Positions 8,279 through 16,400 of a stretch of DNA of 61,925 nucleotides are shown here, piece by piece (positions within the stretch are counted from its first letter, which is position 1; each line of letters opens with the position of its first letter). The position numbers and the translations under genes are program-made. Source of the stretch: Spartinivicinus poritis (GTDB lineage Bacteria; Pseudomonadota; Gammaproteobacteria; Pseudomonadales; Zooshikellaceae); the NCBI RefSeq assembly GCF_028858535.1, contig NZ_JAPMOU010000033.1, positions 1-61,925 on the forward strand, read 5' to 3'. A model generated the notes under the pieces. The model made no database searches. It saw only the letters and a program-made list of their open reading frames with translations, and was not told where the DNA came from.

Positions 8279-9227
8279 TAACCACTCGGCTTTTGTTATT
8301 GACTGGTGGAGAGACGAACTCCTGCTCATAAAGGCTAAGTAGCAACGGAATAACTGCCCGTAAGCTATCAAAATTCAATTCATAGCAATTACACTGATCT
8401 ACTAACTGACGTGCAGCTTGAAAACCTGTGGTCGCTAATAATTTATAATTAAATGCATTATTGGCCAGTCTTAACAATGCTTGGGATTTCTCTACAGGAA
8501 CCAATACATTATTAGCCCCTGCTTTGTAACGAGGGAAGATAATCCAGCGTGGTTGTGCTTTTTCCTGAGCCTGCTCAATACTTGCAGCAGGTGGACGAAA
8601 ATGAGCCACCATTCCTTTGCGGGTTTTTTCAAATAAAGGGCCAATAACAGCTTCTGGGCTAAACCGCTTCATCACTTCAATTGAAGTATTTTTCAGTGGA
8701 GTCAACTTAGGCAATGGTTGTAATAAACCAGACTCTGGCTCGAGCAAACCAAACTCATCTGATAACATACGCCAGCCGCTGAGTGACAAAGCAGCACATA
8801 ATGTGCTCTTGCCAGAACCCGGCCAAGCAGGAAATAGAATCGCATGGCCCTGCCGTTCTACTACAGCAGCATGCAACATTAAATAGCGATGAGCATGAGT
8901 CGCGATACACCAGTTGCTGCCCCACTCCAGCATGGGTAATGCGTGGTCTAGTGGAAAGGGCGCCATACCTGGATCGCCATCCGCTTTAAATTCCACCTGT
9001 GGTCGCCACCAACGACGCCATAACCGTGGTCGCCTTACCTGGATAGCAAAATCTATCAGTTGTGGTTGGGAAAATGTTGGATAATGAGCAAATAACCAAT
9101 GTAGTTGGGAAACAAGTGTTTTACAGTTTTTAACGGTTAATTGAAATTTAAATGGACCTATTTGATACACCAAACCATTGCGAAGCCGCTCCTGTAGCTC
9201 CATTACTGTTAAATCAGCAATTTTCAT
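8262..9227 (-). CDS. HprK-related kinase (HprK-related kinase A type)
   Basis: 321 residues. It resembles the C-terminal kinase domain of HPr kinase/phosphorylase: a P-loop PGSGKST at about residues 136-142 and the nearby acidic SDE at 156-158 (compare the D-E region of HprK), preceded by LMLHAAVVERQGHAILF. The HprK N-terminal domain is replaced by an unrelated region of about 110 residues rich in Trp and Arg (RRPRLWRRWWRP). No HPr gene is nearby. Similar kinases modify lasso peptides or occur with PqqD-like proteins. The gene overlaps the PqqD-like gene by ATGA, so the two are translationally coupled. Likely a Ser/Thr or peptide kinase; its substrate is unknown. Confidence 0.8.
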   Translation of the reverse strand: MKIADLTVMELQERLRNGLVYQIGPFKFQLTVKNCKTLVSQLHWLFAHYPTFSQPQLIDFAIQVRRPRLWRRWWRPQVEFKADGDPGMAPFPLDHALPMLEWGSNWCIATHAHRYLMLHAAVVERQGHAILFPAWPGSGKSTLCAALSLSGWRMLSDEFGLLEPESGLLQPLPKLTPLKNTSIEVMKRFSPEAVIGPLFEKTRKGMVAHFRPPAASIEQAQEKAQPRWIIFPRYKAGANNVLVPVEKSQALLRLANNAFNYKLLATTGFQAARQLVDQCNCYELNFDSLRAVIPLLLSLYEQEFVSPPVNNKSRVVNETAD

Positions 9228-9532
9228 GTAAATTCCGGCTCAATTAACCCTAAACAGTCCAAGTTATGGATCAAGCTACTGATTGATTTAGCAATCTGCT
9301 CTAAAGGCTGCTGCCATTGCTTAGCAAGGCTGATTATTAGTTGTTCAGCTGACATTGGCTTTTTAGCTAATAACAATAAGACATCTAACGACATGGTGTT
9401 TAATAAGTGTGTATCAGCAGATAAGCCATTAAACACAATAGTGTCTTCTCCCCAATCTGCCCACAGCAGCTGACCAAGGTCTGCCAAACGCCAGTTAATA
9501 GCTTCATCTTGTTGTTGGGTAAACGTTCCCAT
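9224..9532 (-). CDS. PqqD-like peptide chaperone of the HprK-related cassette
   Basis: 102 residues. The pattern fits a PqqD/RRE-type small winged-helix protein: an N-terminal strand pair (WRLADLGQLLWADWGEDTIVF), a sequence like HLLNTMSLDVLLLLAKKPMS, and a C-terminal helix ending LIHNLDCLGLIEPEF. PqqD proteins bind the leader of a precursor peptide and hand it to a modifying enzyme. Here the gene is fused by an ATGA overlap to the HprK-related kinase, so the kinase is the likely partner. The family of PqqD proteins paired with HprK-related kinases is known from databases but is functionally undescribed as far as I know. No good ribosome-binding site precedes ATG 9532. Confidence 0.75.
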   Translation of the reverse strand: MGTFTQQQDEAINWRLADLGQLLWADWGEDTIVFNGLSADTHLLNTMSLDVLLLLAKKPMSAEQLIISLAKQWQQPLEQIAKSISSLIHNLDCLGLIEPEFT

Positions 9533-9554
9533 GGCTTATAGGGTAGACCAGATT

Positions 9555-9582
9555 AGTGTTGTAACCCAAGGGCTACAACACT
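9555..9582 (-). terminator. intercistronic hairpin inside the HprK-related cassette
   Basis: AGTGTTGTA (9555-9563) and TACAACACT (9574-9582) form a perfect 9-bp stem, extended by CC/GG around a small loop. It lies between the Tat-signal gene and the PqqD-like gene. On the transcribed reverse strand no U-run follows, so it may act as an mRNA-stability or processing element or a weak attenuator rather than a full terminator. Confidence 0.5.
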
Positions 9583-9587
9583 TTTGT

Positions 9588-10160
9588 TCAGGGGCTTGGT
9601 TGGATGGAGACCCAACAAGAGTTAGTCAAGGGTGAGGTGCCTGGAGCGCTTTCAACACTCATTTGACGCATATCATCAAAGTGGACGAGAACACTCACGC
9701 TTTCAGAGCTTAACTGCCCTTCATTATTACTAACTGCTTGCTGCCATTCCATGAGTTGATCTTGATTGGGTGCTTCCGTTAATTGATTCATGTTTAACAC
9801 ATAGAGTGTACCATTAACTTCAATAACCTCTTGAGGCTCACCATTAGGGAGTGGCATAAAAATGTGCTTAGTACCCATTGCCCTTACCCAGCTTGGATCT
9901 TCACTCATACCATCCGCCTCAGATACCACCGCATCGGGAGCTGGTAAATTAGCCTCAGCTAGCTTCATGTCACAGGTTGCGCTGGTCGCCGCTAAAGCTG
10001 CACCACTTCTTAGGGTTAATACTATCGGCGCCCCAACTGCAGAAGCTTTGAGAAACTTCCGGCGCTGCACCTGCTTACTTGATAACTGCTCAAGGTCACT
10101 GGTCAAGGTTGTCTGCTGCCCATTCTCAACTGATTGCTTGCTATGCTCATTATTACTCAT
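9588..10160 (-). CDS. Tat-signal protein, candidate substrate of the HprK-related cassette
   Basis: 190 residues from ATG 10160, with GGCGGGA upstream. A hydrophilic 32-residue lead is followed by a twin-arginine signal, QRRKFLKASAVGAPIVLTL, ending near GAALAA. The rest (about 130 residues) matches nothing I recognise. It includes KHIFMPLPNG, a VNGTLYVLNM stretch and a Ser-rich C-terminal third (QLSSESVSVLVHF, NSCWVSIQPSP). It has only two Cys after the signal, so it is not an obvious Fe-S protein. It is the first gene of the cassette and is separated from the PqqD-like gene by a hairpin. Position and Ser/Thr content make it a candidate target for the kinase. That is inference. Confidence 0.65.
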   Translation of the reverse strand: MSNNEHSKQSVENGQQTTLTSDLEQLSSKQVQRRKFLKASAVGAPIVLTLRSGAALAATSATCDMKLAEANLPAPDAVVSEADGMSEDPSWVRAMGTKHIFMPLPNGEPQEVIEVNGTLYVLNMNQLTEAPNQDQLMEWQQAVSNNEGQLSSESVSVLVHFDDMRQMSVESAPGTSPLTNSCWVSIQPSP

Positions 10161-10379
10161 TGTCCCGCCAACTTGTTATCCGTTAAAAACTATCCTTTAT
10201 TAAGCAAGGTTTGGTCCATACAATAATTTTATTTATACCTACAGAGCCAATAAGCGATTGACCATTATTACGATAATCCGCTATTAGCCTTCTGTAAAAT
10301 TATGGGACAACCTTAGCCAGTCTATTTCAGCGAATATTTAAGGCTCTAACAAAGTCCTCCTGCTGATTTACTGTAGTAG

Positions 10380-11234
10380 TTATCCCTTATTTTGGACCAC
10401 AGCAACTGGCCTGCTTGCGCTGGCCACCCATTCACTCCAAGAGCCAGGGTATAATCGAGGCCGCCCTATGCCTGCCAGTTCCATTGCAAAGATATTATGG
10501 CAAGCAGTCACTCCAGAGCCACAATAGCACACCAAATCTGTGACCTCTTTAACTGGCAAGGCTTTAAATCGCTCAGCTAATTGATGCTTCGGTAAAAAGC
10601 ATCCTATTTTTGTTAAATTTCCTTGAAAAGGTAAATTAAGTGCACCAGGTATATGGCCTGCAATAGGGTCGATTGGCTCCTGCTCTCCCGAGTAACGCAT
10701 TGCAGCCCGAGCATCAACCAAACACCACTTTGGTTGACTCAATTGCTGTAACACCTCATCAGTTGATACCCACATATCGGAATCTGGCTGCCCTACAAAG
10801 TTACCCAGTATTTTAGTCGGCAGCTCTGTCGTCACTGGCAACTTAGCCTCCTGCCAGGCCTGAAAGCCACCATCTAGAATAGCGACTTGAGTCTTACCCA
10901 ACCAGGTTAGCAGCCACCAGAGCCTTGCAGCCTGACTACTATCTTGTTGATCATACACAACGACTATTGAGTCCTGGTTAATACCCCAAGTCCTCAGTTG
11001 CTCATTTAAACGATTTACATCAGGCAACGGGTGTCGTCCTGTTTCACCCGGCACAACTTGGCCAGACAAGTCTTTTTCTAAGTCAGCGAAAACGGCACCA
11101 GGAATATGCTGCTGATCATAAGCTTGTTGGCCAGCATCGGGATCAGCCAGAGAGAAACGACAATCAATTATGCATAAGTTATTATTAAGAGAAAGCTGCT
11201 TTGATAGCCAGTGGGGTGTTACCAGCATGTCCAT
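10380..11234 (-). CDS. sseA: 3-mercaptopyruvate/thiosulfate sulfurtransferase (SseA type)
   Basis: 284 residues forming two rhodanese domains. The N-terminal one (about 1-140) is inactive. The C-terminal one has the catalytic loop CGSGVTA with the persulfide-carrying Cys238. That loop sequence is the mercaptopyruvate type rather than the basic thiosulfate type. The family's sequence GHIPGALNLPF precedes it. It transfers sulfur from 3-mercaptopyruvate to cyanide or thiol acceptors in the cytoplasm. The start at 11234 has AAGG upstream; Met3 is an alternative. It is a single gene with no link to its neighbours. Confidence 0.92.
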   Translation of the reverse strand: MDMLVTPHWLSKQLSLNNNLCIIDCRFSLADPDAGQQAYDQQHIPGAVFADLEKDLSGQVVPGETGRHPLPDVNRLNEQLRTWGINQDSIVVVYDQQDSSQAARLWWLLTWLGKTQVAILDGGFQAWQEAKLPVTTELPTKILGNFVGQPDSDMWVSTDEVLQQLSQPKWCLVDARAAMRYSGEQEPIDPIAGHIPGALNLPFQGNLTKIGCFLPKHQLAERFKALPVKEVTDLVCYCGSGVTACHNIFAMELAGIGRPRLYPGSWSEWVASASRPVAVVQNKG

Positions 11235-11347
11235 AAAAACGACCTTGTAATTAGAGAAAGAAATAAAACCTAAGCTGTATTTTTATTTTCCCAGCTGATT
11301 TTAATTGGTAACACATATTTAAGAAATAGACATTTAAGAAACACTGC

Positions 11348-11845
11348 TTAGCTTTCTTCATCCATGGTCTTAATCGCTTCTTCAGCCGAAAGTTCTTTAC
11401 CTTTTAGCTCAGCCATCACATCAACCCCATCTAACACAATAGGATCTTTAACTATAATTCTAGTTCGTTGGTTTCTAGTAGCAGTTGATAGATTATCTTG
11501 ATCTATAGAAGGCTGAAGATTGTCCACTGTTTCAGTCATAGCCTGACTAGGAGTTGGCTGCAGCGCTTGTGCAGTGCTCTGCACCCCATTCGTTGTATGA
11601 TTAACCTTTTCGCTGGACTGAATACTATCGTTATCATTCTGGATTAAGCTGCTTGGCTGTGAGTGTTGAACCGGCTCAATTACTTGATTGCTCAAGCCAT
11701 CTTCCTTATTGCTTAAATTGTTTTCTGCCGACTGTTGATCAGTAGAGTGTAAATGCTCCTTCCAAGCATCCCATCCAACTCCAGCAACACCTACCGTCAC
11801 TACCGTAGTCACTATTAATACAGCCCATAAGGTTTCTTTACTCAT
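11348..11845 (-). CDS. membrane-anchored low-complexity protein, unknown
   Basis: 165 residues. One N-terminal membrane helix (about 5-25, LWAVLIVTTVVTVGVAGVGW) is followed by about 110 residues rich in Gln, Ser, Asn and Thr with no predicted fold. A more ordered C-terminal end (RIIVKDPIVLDGVDVMAEL, then KELSAEEAIKTMDEES) may be the functional part. I do not recognise a family. The topology suggests a short cytoplasmic lead and a long exported tail. It is a single gene on the reverse strand. Confidence 0.6.
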   Translation of the reverse strand: MSKETLWAVLIVTTVVTVGVAGVGWDAWKEHLHSTDQQSAENNLSNKEDGLSNQVIEPVQHSQPSSLIQNDNDSIQSSEKVNHTTNGVQSTAQALQPTPSQAMTETVDNLQPSIDQDNLSTATRNQRTRIIVKDPIVLDGVDVMAELKGKELSAEEAIKTMDEES

Positions 11846-12275
11846 CTGGCCAACATCCTCTTAATCGTTTGTTACTGGCAAGCAATCATGAGTCTACTAG
11901 AATTAAGTAGATACTTAGCAGAAAATAACCATTACTTGATGATAGTGGAAAAAACCATCATTAATGTGTTCTTATGCCCAAAATATAGGGGTTATATTTA
12001 AGTAATACTTGTGGGGTGGTGAGATTTACTCAATTTCTTGTTATTTAACGTTTGCTGGTATTTAACAAAAGCAACATAACTGACACTCTACTATGAAAAG
12101 TAACCAACATATAGTAACCACCTCTGCCAATTGTAGTCATAAGGCTGATGAAGTACCATGCAGTATGAACTGACGAGGCTAATGCAAGGAACTGCATTTT
12201 AGCTCAAGGGCCTATTGGCGTTTGCCGAAGATACGCTTTTGTAAGCAAGCGCAACTTTAGTCTGTTCGCTCTTGG
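11846..12275. other. intergenic region
   Basis: A 430-base divergent promoter region between the membrane-anchored protein and the CULT-domain gene. I see no convincing small ORF, repeat or RNA structure. Confidence 0.4.
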
Positions 12276-12737
12276 ATGACGTGTATGTATAGCAGCTACT
12301 TATTACTCAGCCCTAACATTTTGATTACAAGTGCCTTACCTGTTATCGCTGAGCCTGAAGTCAAGTCTCAGGTTGATGAGTTGGTTGAACTGCTTGAGCA
12401 ACCGGCCTCTGCTCTCCTATGTAAACACTGCCTGAATACCATCACTTATGAACATGAACGCATTGAAATCAGCGGTCAGCATATCCACTTAAAAATGAAC
12501 CCGGCAGGCTTTGCCTTTGAGTTTGGTTGTTTTTGTGCTGCACCTGGTTGTAATCAATATGGCCAATATCATTCAGAAGCCTCCTGGTTCGCTGGATGCA
12601 GTTGGGCCATTAGCCTGTGCACTTGTTGTCAGCAGCATTTAGGCTGGCACTTTCGACAAAATGATGACAATAGCAGCTTTTATGGAATTGTTCTTGATAA
12701 GCTGGTTATGTCAAACCCACCAGAAGTTTCCGGCTAA
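12276..12737 (+). CDS. CULT-domain (bacterial cereblon-like) protein
   Basis: 153 residues. From about residue 47 it is a CULT domain, the thalidomide- and degron-binding domain of human cereblon. Zinc-binding pairs are CKHC (about 49-52) and CTCC. The tri-Trp pocket is conserved: SWFAGCSW supplies two Trp and HLGWHF the third, in the spacing of the human protein. In eukaryotes the domain recognises C-terminal cyclic imides for ubiquitination. Small single-domain bacterial homologues bind uracil-like and thalidomide-like ligands, and their physiological role is unknown. The first 45 residues are poorly conserved. ATG 12285 is an alternative start. It is a single gene. Confidence 0.85.
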   Translation: MTCMYSSYLLLSPNILITSALPVIAEPEVKSQVDELVELLEQPASALLCKHCLNTITYEHERIEISGQHIHLKMNPAGFAFEFGCFCAAPGCNQYGQYHSEASWFAGCSWAISLCTCCQQHLGWHFRQNDDNSSFYGIVLDKLVMSNPPEVSG

Positions 12738-12813
12738 CGCTTAATAAGCCTGGCAACCTGTTCTTTTTCAGCTATTTTTCATAGAAAGCTGTCTATGTAG
12801 TTCGGTGCTTGTA

Positions 12814-13581
12814 ATGCGTAAAATTGGCTGGATAGGATTATTTTTATTAACGACCCTTTTTTCTAGTTACTCATCAGCCCGAGAAAAAATCACCTTATCC
12901 ACCCTTAATTGGGAACCTTACATCGGTCAAGAACTGGAAAACAAAGGCTATGTTAATGAAATTGTCAAAGCCGCTTTTTCAGAAGTGGGGTATGACTTAG
13001 AAGTTTTATTTTTTCCTTGGGCACGAGCATTACATGTTGCCACCCTTGGTCATGTTGATGGGTTATTTCCAGAGTATTACGATGAAAATCGACTCACTGA
13101 TTTTGTATTTTCCGATCCATTTCCAGGGGGACCCGTTGGCTTTTATAAACGTAAAGACAAAAATATAAAATTTAGTGCAGACCCTCGCAAAAACCTTGCT
13201 GAAGCTCTCAAAGAGTTACGTAACTACCGATTTGGCGTGGTACGCGGTTACATCAATACCAAAGAGTTTGATGAAGCAGATTATTTAATAAAAGAAGAAG
13301 TAATCAATGACGATACTAATATAAAGCGTTTATATAAAAACCGAGTGCAACTTATTTTTATTGATAAATACGTTGCCCAATACATTATAGCCAAACGTTA
13401 CCCATGGTATGCACTAGAACTGGAGTTTTTAGACCCTCCTTTAGAAATAAAACCTTTGTATATTGCTTTTTCTAAAAAAGCGCCTGACTACCAAAAAAAA
13501 TTAGCGTTATTTAATCGTGGTCTTAAAACAATCCAAACAAATAAATTAATGGAAGAAATTATGATGAAACATGGATTTTAA
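12814..13581 (+). CDS. periplasmic substrate-binding protein, SBP_bac_3 family
   Basis: 255 residues from ATG 12814; an in-frame GTG at 12805 lacks a ribosome-binding site. A signal peptide (MRKIGWIGLFLLTTLFSSYSSA) is followed by LSTLNWEPYIGQELENKGYV, IVKAAFSEVGY and FFPWARALH, the usual opening of family 3 binding proteins. There is no linked permease. It resembles the genes at 116 and 16401 in having a WARA/WKR-type segment and no transporter partner. Such stand-alone binding proteins may serve shared permeases or sensory proteins. The ligand is unknown. Confidence 0.8.
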   Translation: MRKIGWIGLFLLTTLFSSYSSAREKITLSTLNWEPYIGQELENKGYVNEIVKAAFSEVGYDLEVLFFPWARALHVATLGHVDGLFPEYYDENRLTDFVFSDPFPGGPVGFYKRKDKNIKFSADPRKNLAEALKELRNYRFGVVRGYINTKEFDEADYLIKEEVINDDTNIKRLYKNRVQLIFIDKYVAQYIIAKRYPWYALELEFLDPPLEIKPLYIAFSKKAPDYQKKLALFNRGLKTIQTNKLMEEIMMKHGF

Positions 13582-13605
13582 TGCATTTCAAGCCAGCAAC
13601 TAAGT

Positions 13606-13624
13606 GGGGCTAAAATAGAGCCCC
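13606..13624. terminator. probable bidirectional terminator hairpin
   Basis: GGGGCT (13606-13611) and AGCCCC (13619-13624) form a short stem between two convergent genes ending at 13581 and 13671. The T-run is weak on both sides, so confidence is modest. Confidence 0.45.
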
Positions 13625-13670
13625 TTATCCTCTTCATAAATGAATGTTAGGATTTGTTACCAGCAATCGT

Positions 13671-14366
13671 TTATTTACTTTCATCGTCATCAAACTGCTT
13701 TAATATATCACTAGAAAAAGTATGTAAAAAATGGATATCTTTTTCTGCCAGTGCACCTAACCTTTCCATTGCCCAACGATACTCCACTGCAGTAGAAGAA
13801 ATTGCCAAATATTCAAATACCTGAGCTAACTTGGCTTTTAGTGCTTTCATTTGCCCTTCTGGCGCGGATAATTCCAGATTATGGTCAACTGCCACTTTGG
13901 ACAAAATATAGGCGTAAAGCATGACACTTTGACCAAGGTTTAGGGATGGCTGAGGGTTAGCTAATGGAATACTACTGGCAATATCACAGTGTTGTACTTC
14001 TTCTGAAGTTAAACCACTTTCTTCCCGCCCAAACACAATCCCTACTGACTTAACGGTTGTTCCTTTTGCCTCAATCAGCTGCTTAACCTCTTCAGGCGTA
14101 TAATAATGACGTTTAGTGCTGCGCTTTTTGACGGTAGTGGCTACTGTAAAATCAAGATCTGCCGTGGCCTCTTGCAACTGATTAAAATGTTGTACATTTG
14201 CCAGTATTTCTTTCGCGCCATGAGCAACCCACTGCGCCTCTGGCACCAGGTGAGCCTGGCTATTAACTATCCGTAACCCATTAAACCCCATGGTTTTCAA
14301 AGCCCTTGCGGCCGCACCAACATTTTCAGGACGTTTGGGCTCAACCAAAATAAAATCAATTGACAT
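13671..14366 (-). CDS. lasT: LasT/TrmJ-like SPOUT RNA methyltransferase
   Basis: 231 residues. This SpoU-class methyltransferase has a trefoil-knot fold: N-terminal DFILVEPKRPENVGAAARALK, then LRIVNSQAH, VGIVFGREESGL and the knot SIPLANPQPSLNLGQSV, which forms the AdoMet pocket. It methylates the ribose of an RNA nucleotide. The sequence RPENVGAAARALKTMGF and the ending resemble E. coli LasT (YjtD) more than TrmJ, which has NPETSLNLAQ at the knot. The RNA target of LasT-type proteins is not settled. It is a single gene convergent with the binding-protein gene. Confidence 0.85.
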   Translation of the reverse strand: MSIDFILVEPKRPENVGAAARALKTMGFNGLRIVNSQAHLVPEAQWVAHGAKEILANVQHFNQLQEATADLDFTVATTVKKRSTKRHYYTPEEVKQLIEAKGTTVKSVGIVFGREESGLTSEEVQHCDIASSIPLANPQPSLNLGQSVMLYAYILSKVAVDHNLELSAPEGQMKALKAKLAQVFEYLAISSTAVEYRWAMERLGALAEKDIHFLHTFSSDILKQFDDDESK

Positions 14367-14794
14367 ATTTCCACATCATCACTGCATCAGATTAGTTCTC
14401 TGATTATACCGCAACCTCTAGGAATATTGCTTCTAACCTCCTTCAGTTCCAGACAGCAGCCCCTGAACGCCTATCACTTCATAATTTCCCAACTATTACG
14501 AATAGTCTCCAAAGAGAACACCATAACTTAATGAACAATAAACAATCTTAATTGTTACCTACCTCTCGAAAATAATGACTAAGATCACCAATGCGTATAT
14601 TCCGCAACCAGATAGCCTTGAGTGATAGAATAATTCCAAGCTATGATGCGCCAGCCAATATAAAACAATATAAGCACAACAATAGGTGCCCAAAAGTAGC
14701 AAATCGAAGGGGGTTGTTGCAAAGCATCACCAATATTCTGGTTATACAATGCGTGATATTTTTGTCTCAACGTCTGATCGTTAAAGGAGCATTA
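14367..14794. other. intergenic region
   Basis: A 428-base gap between two divergent genes. A reverse-strand open frame with one membrane helix lies at 14585-14770 but has only a TTG start and no ribosome-binding site (see rejected items). Nothing else is seen. Confidence 0.4.
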
Positions 14795-15064
14795 ATGAAA
14801 CACTTACTACCTATTTTTTCAATTGCACTATTGACTGCCTGTGGCAGCAACCAAACAACCACAGACACTCATAGTGAAACAACTGAGCCTGTTAGCACCC
14901 AAGTTGAACCTGTTGAGCCAACACCTGTTGATACTGAAGCCGATAAGTTACGCCGCTTATGGGAACGCTACTGTAACCACGAAGCATTAACTATTGAAGA
15001 ACGTCAGATGATTGCTGACTCCGAAATGCCTGAAGATCTACGTGGTCAGTGCACACAAAAATAA
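14795..15064 (+). CDS. small lipoprotein, unknown
   Basis: 89 residues. A textbook ribosome-binding site, AAGGAG (14783-14788), precedes ATG 14795. The signal peptide ends in the lipobox LTAC-G, with the lipidated Cys at about residue 17. It is followed by a Thr/Glu/Pro-rich linker of about 35 residues and then a short ordered C-terminal region (DKLRRLWERYCNHEALTIEE... to DLRGQCTQK) with two Cys that could form a disulfide. No family is recognised. It is a single gene, convergent with the carboxypeptidase gene. Confidence 0.75.
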   Translation: MKHLLPIFSIALLTACGSNQTTTDTHSETTEPVSTQVEPVEPTPVDTEADKLRRLWERYCNHEALTIEERQMIADSEMPEDLRGQCTQK

Positions 15065-15096
15065 GCTGTGTAAGTTTTCAGTATACAGTTTCTAAA

Positions 15097-15114
15097 AGCC
15101 AGCAACTGCTGGCT
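15097..15114. terminator. terminator hairpin between convergent genes
   Basis: AGCCAGC (15097-15103), loop AACT, GCTGGCT (15108-15114). On the reverse strand TTTTAG follows, serving the carboxypeptidase gene that ends at 15133. It may also serve the lipoprotein gene. Confidence 0.5.
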
Positions 15115-15132
15115 ATCAAGCAAGTAAAAGCG

Positions 15133-16260
15133 CTACCTTTCTATCAACTCTAACGTCTGCCAAATTGAGATTAACACATCTTTACCTAACTGCTTGGAAC
15201 GCTCAGCTGACCAGCCTGTTAGAGGATCAGCCAGTAACTGGTTATCCTTAAACGGCATTTCCAATGTCATTGACAAGGTTTGAAAGTGATTGGCTAAATA
15301 ACTGGCTGCCATTGACAGGTTCGCTTGGCCTGGCTGATCAACTGGATAACCGTGTTCTACTTGAAACTCAGGAGTTACCTGTAAAAGTACATCTTTAAAC
15401 CGCTGCTCTAGGTTAGCAATATAGTCACTGTAATTAGGTATGCCTTCGGCTGTTACAACAAAATTATAAGGCAATACTTCATCACCATGGATATCTAAAA
15501 AGATATCTCCCCCTATTTCATGCATTTTCTTTCTTACCAAAAATACTTCGGGGCTTTTTTCTAGAGATGGATTTTGCCACTCCCTATTTAAATTAATACC
15601 TGCTGCATTGGTCCGCAAATGCCCTCTTACACTACCATCAGGGTTCATATTCGGCACAATATAAAATACAGTTTGTTTGAGTAGCTGCCTGGCCACCCCC
15701 AAATTAGGGTTTAATAAGGCTTCCAGGGTTCCTTCAATAAACCACTCAGCCATGGTTTCCCCAGGGTGCTGCCGAGCAATCAGCCAAACCTTATAAGGGG
15801 CTGTCGCTTCTCCTACTTGCAACATATTAAGATCTCTACCATCAAGCGTTTGCCCTAACAGATGGATGGATACACGCTCATCTACCATTGCAGCTTGTAG
15901 TAAATCCAAATGTCTTTCATAGGAATAAGGTTCAAAATAGGCAAAAAACAGGCTTGCTTCTTCTAGCCCAAACTTGACTGATAACACACCATTTTCATAT
16001 TGAGTGGGCATCCGAAACCAGTTTTCTCGATCATAACTGGCAAGTACTTGATAGCCATCCCACCCATCTGCATAGGCAGCATTTGCTGCATTGGTAATAT
16101 GAAACTGGTACTTTTCGCCCACTTCACCAACGAACCTAAAATAAAACCACTGATAAAAATCAGACTGATGATCTCTTTTTATTTCCAGCTGGATATTGTC
16201 AGCATCTTCTAAGGAGACAACGGTTATATTTCCACCGTCAAACTGATCACTGATATGCAT
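15133..16260 (-). CDS. M14-family cytosolic-type zinc carboxypeptidase
   Basis: 375 residues from ATG 16260, with AAGGAAG upstream; the longer frame to 16338 has no such site. An N-terminal beta-sandwich domain (about 1-125, with FYQWFYFRFVG) precedes the M14 catalytic domain, the layout of cytosolic carboxypeptidases and their bacterial relatives. The zinc-site motif is in ARQHPGETMAEW (His and Glu), the third ligand is in DIHGDE, and the likely catalytic Glu is in MTLEMPFKD. N-terminal arginine-type substrate contacts appear as NMNPDGSVRGHLRTN. It has no signal peptide, so it acts in the cytoplasm. In eukaryotes the family trims glutamates from tubulin; bacterial substrates are unknown. Confidence 0.88.
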   Translation of the reverse strand: MHISDQFDGGNITVVSLEDADNIQLEIKRDHQSDFYQWFYFRFVGEVGEKYQFHITNAANAAYADGWDGYQVLASYDRENWFRMPTQYENGVLSVKFGLEEASLFFAYFEPYSYERHLDLLQAAMVDERVSIHLLGQTLDGRDLNMLQVGEATAPYKVWLIARQHPGETMAEWFIEGTLEALLNPNLGVARQLLKQTVFYIVPNMNPDGSVRGHLRTNAAGINLNREWQNPSLEKSPEVFLVRKKMHEIGGDIFLDIHGDEVLPYNFVVTAEGIPNYSDYIANLEQRFKDVLLQVTPEFQVEHGYPVDQPGQANLSMAASYLANHFQTLSMTLEMPFKDNQLLADPLTGWSAERSKQLGKDVLISIWQTLELIER

Positions 16261-16400
16261 TCGAACTTCCTTAAGTGAGTCTACACTTACATAAGCATTT
16301 ATATAGATATGCTTTTTTATTAACAAACAACTGCCCAAAAAAGCTTTAGCGAAACAATTACTCGCTTATCTACTACTAATCAAAGCGAGTAACAGCAAGA

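Noticed and set aside
14585..14770. 61-codon reverse frame with one membrane helix
   Set aside because: Only a TTG start, no ribosome-binding site, and it overlaps the promoter region of the lipoprotein gene. Possible but not supported.
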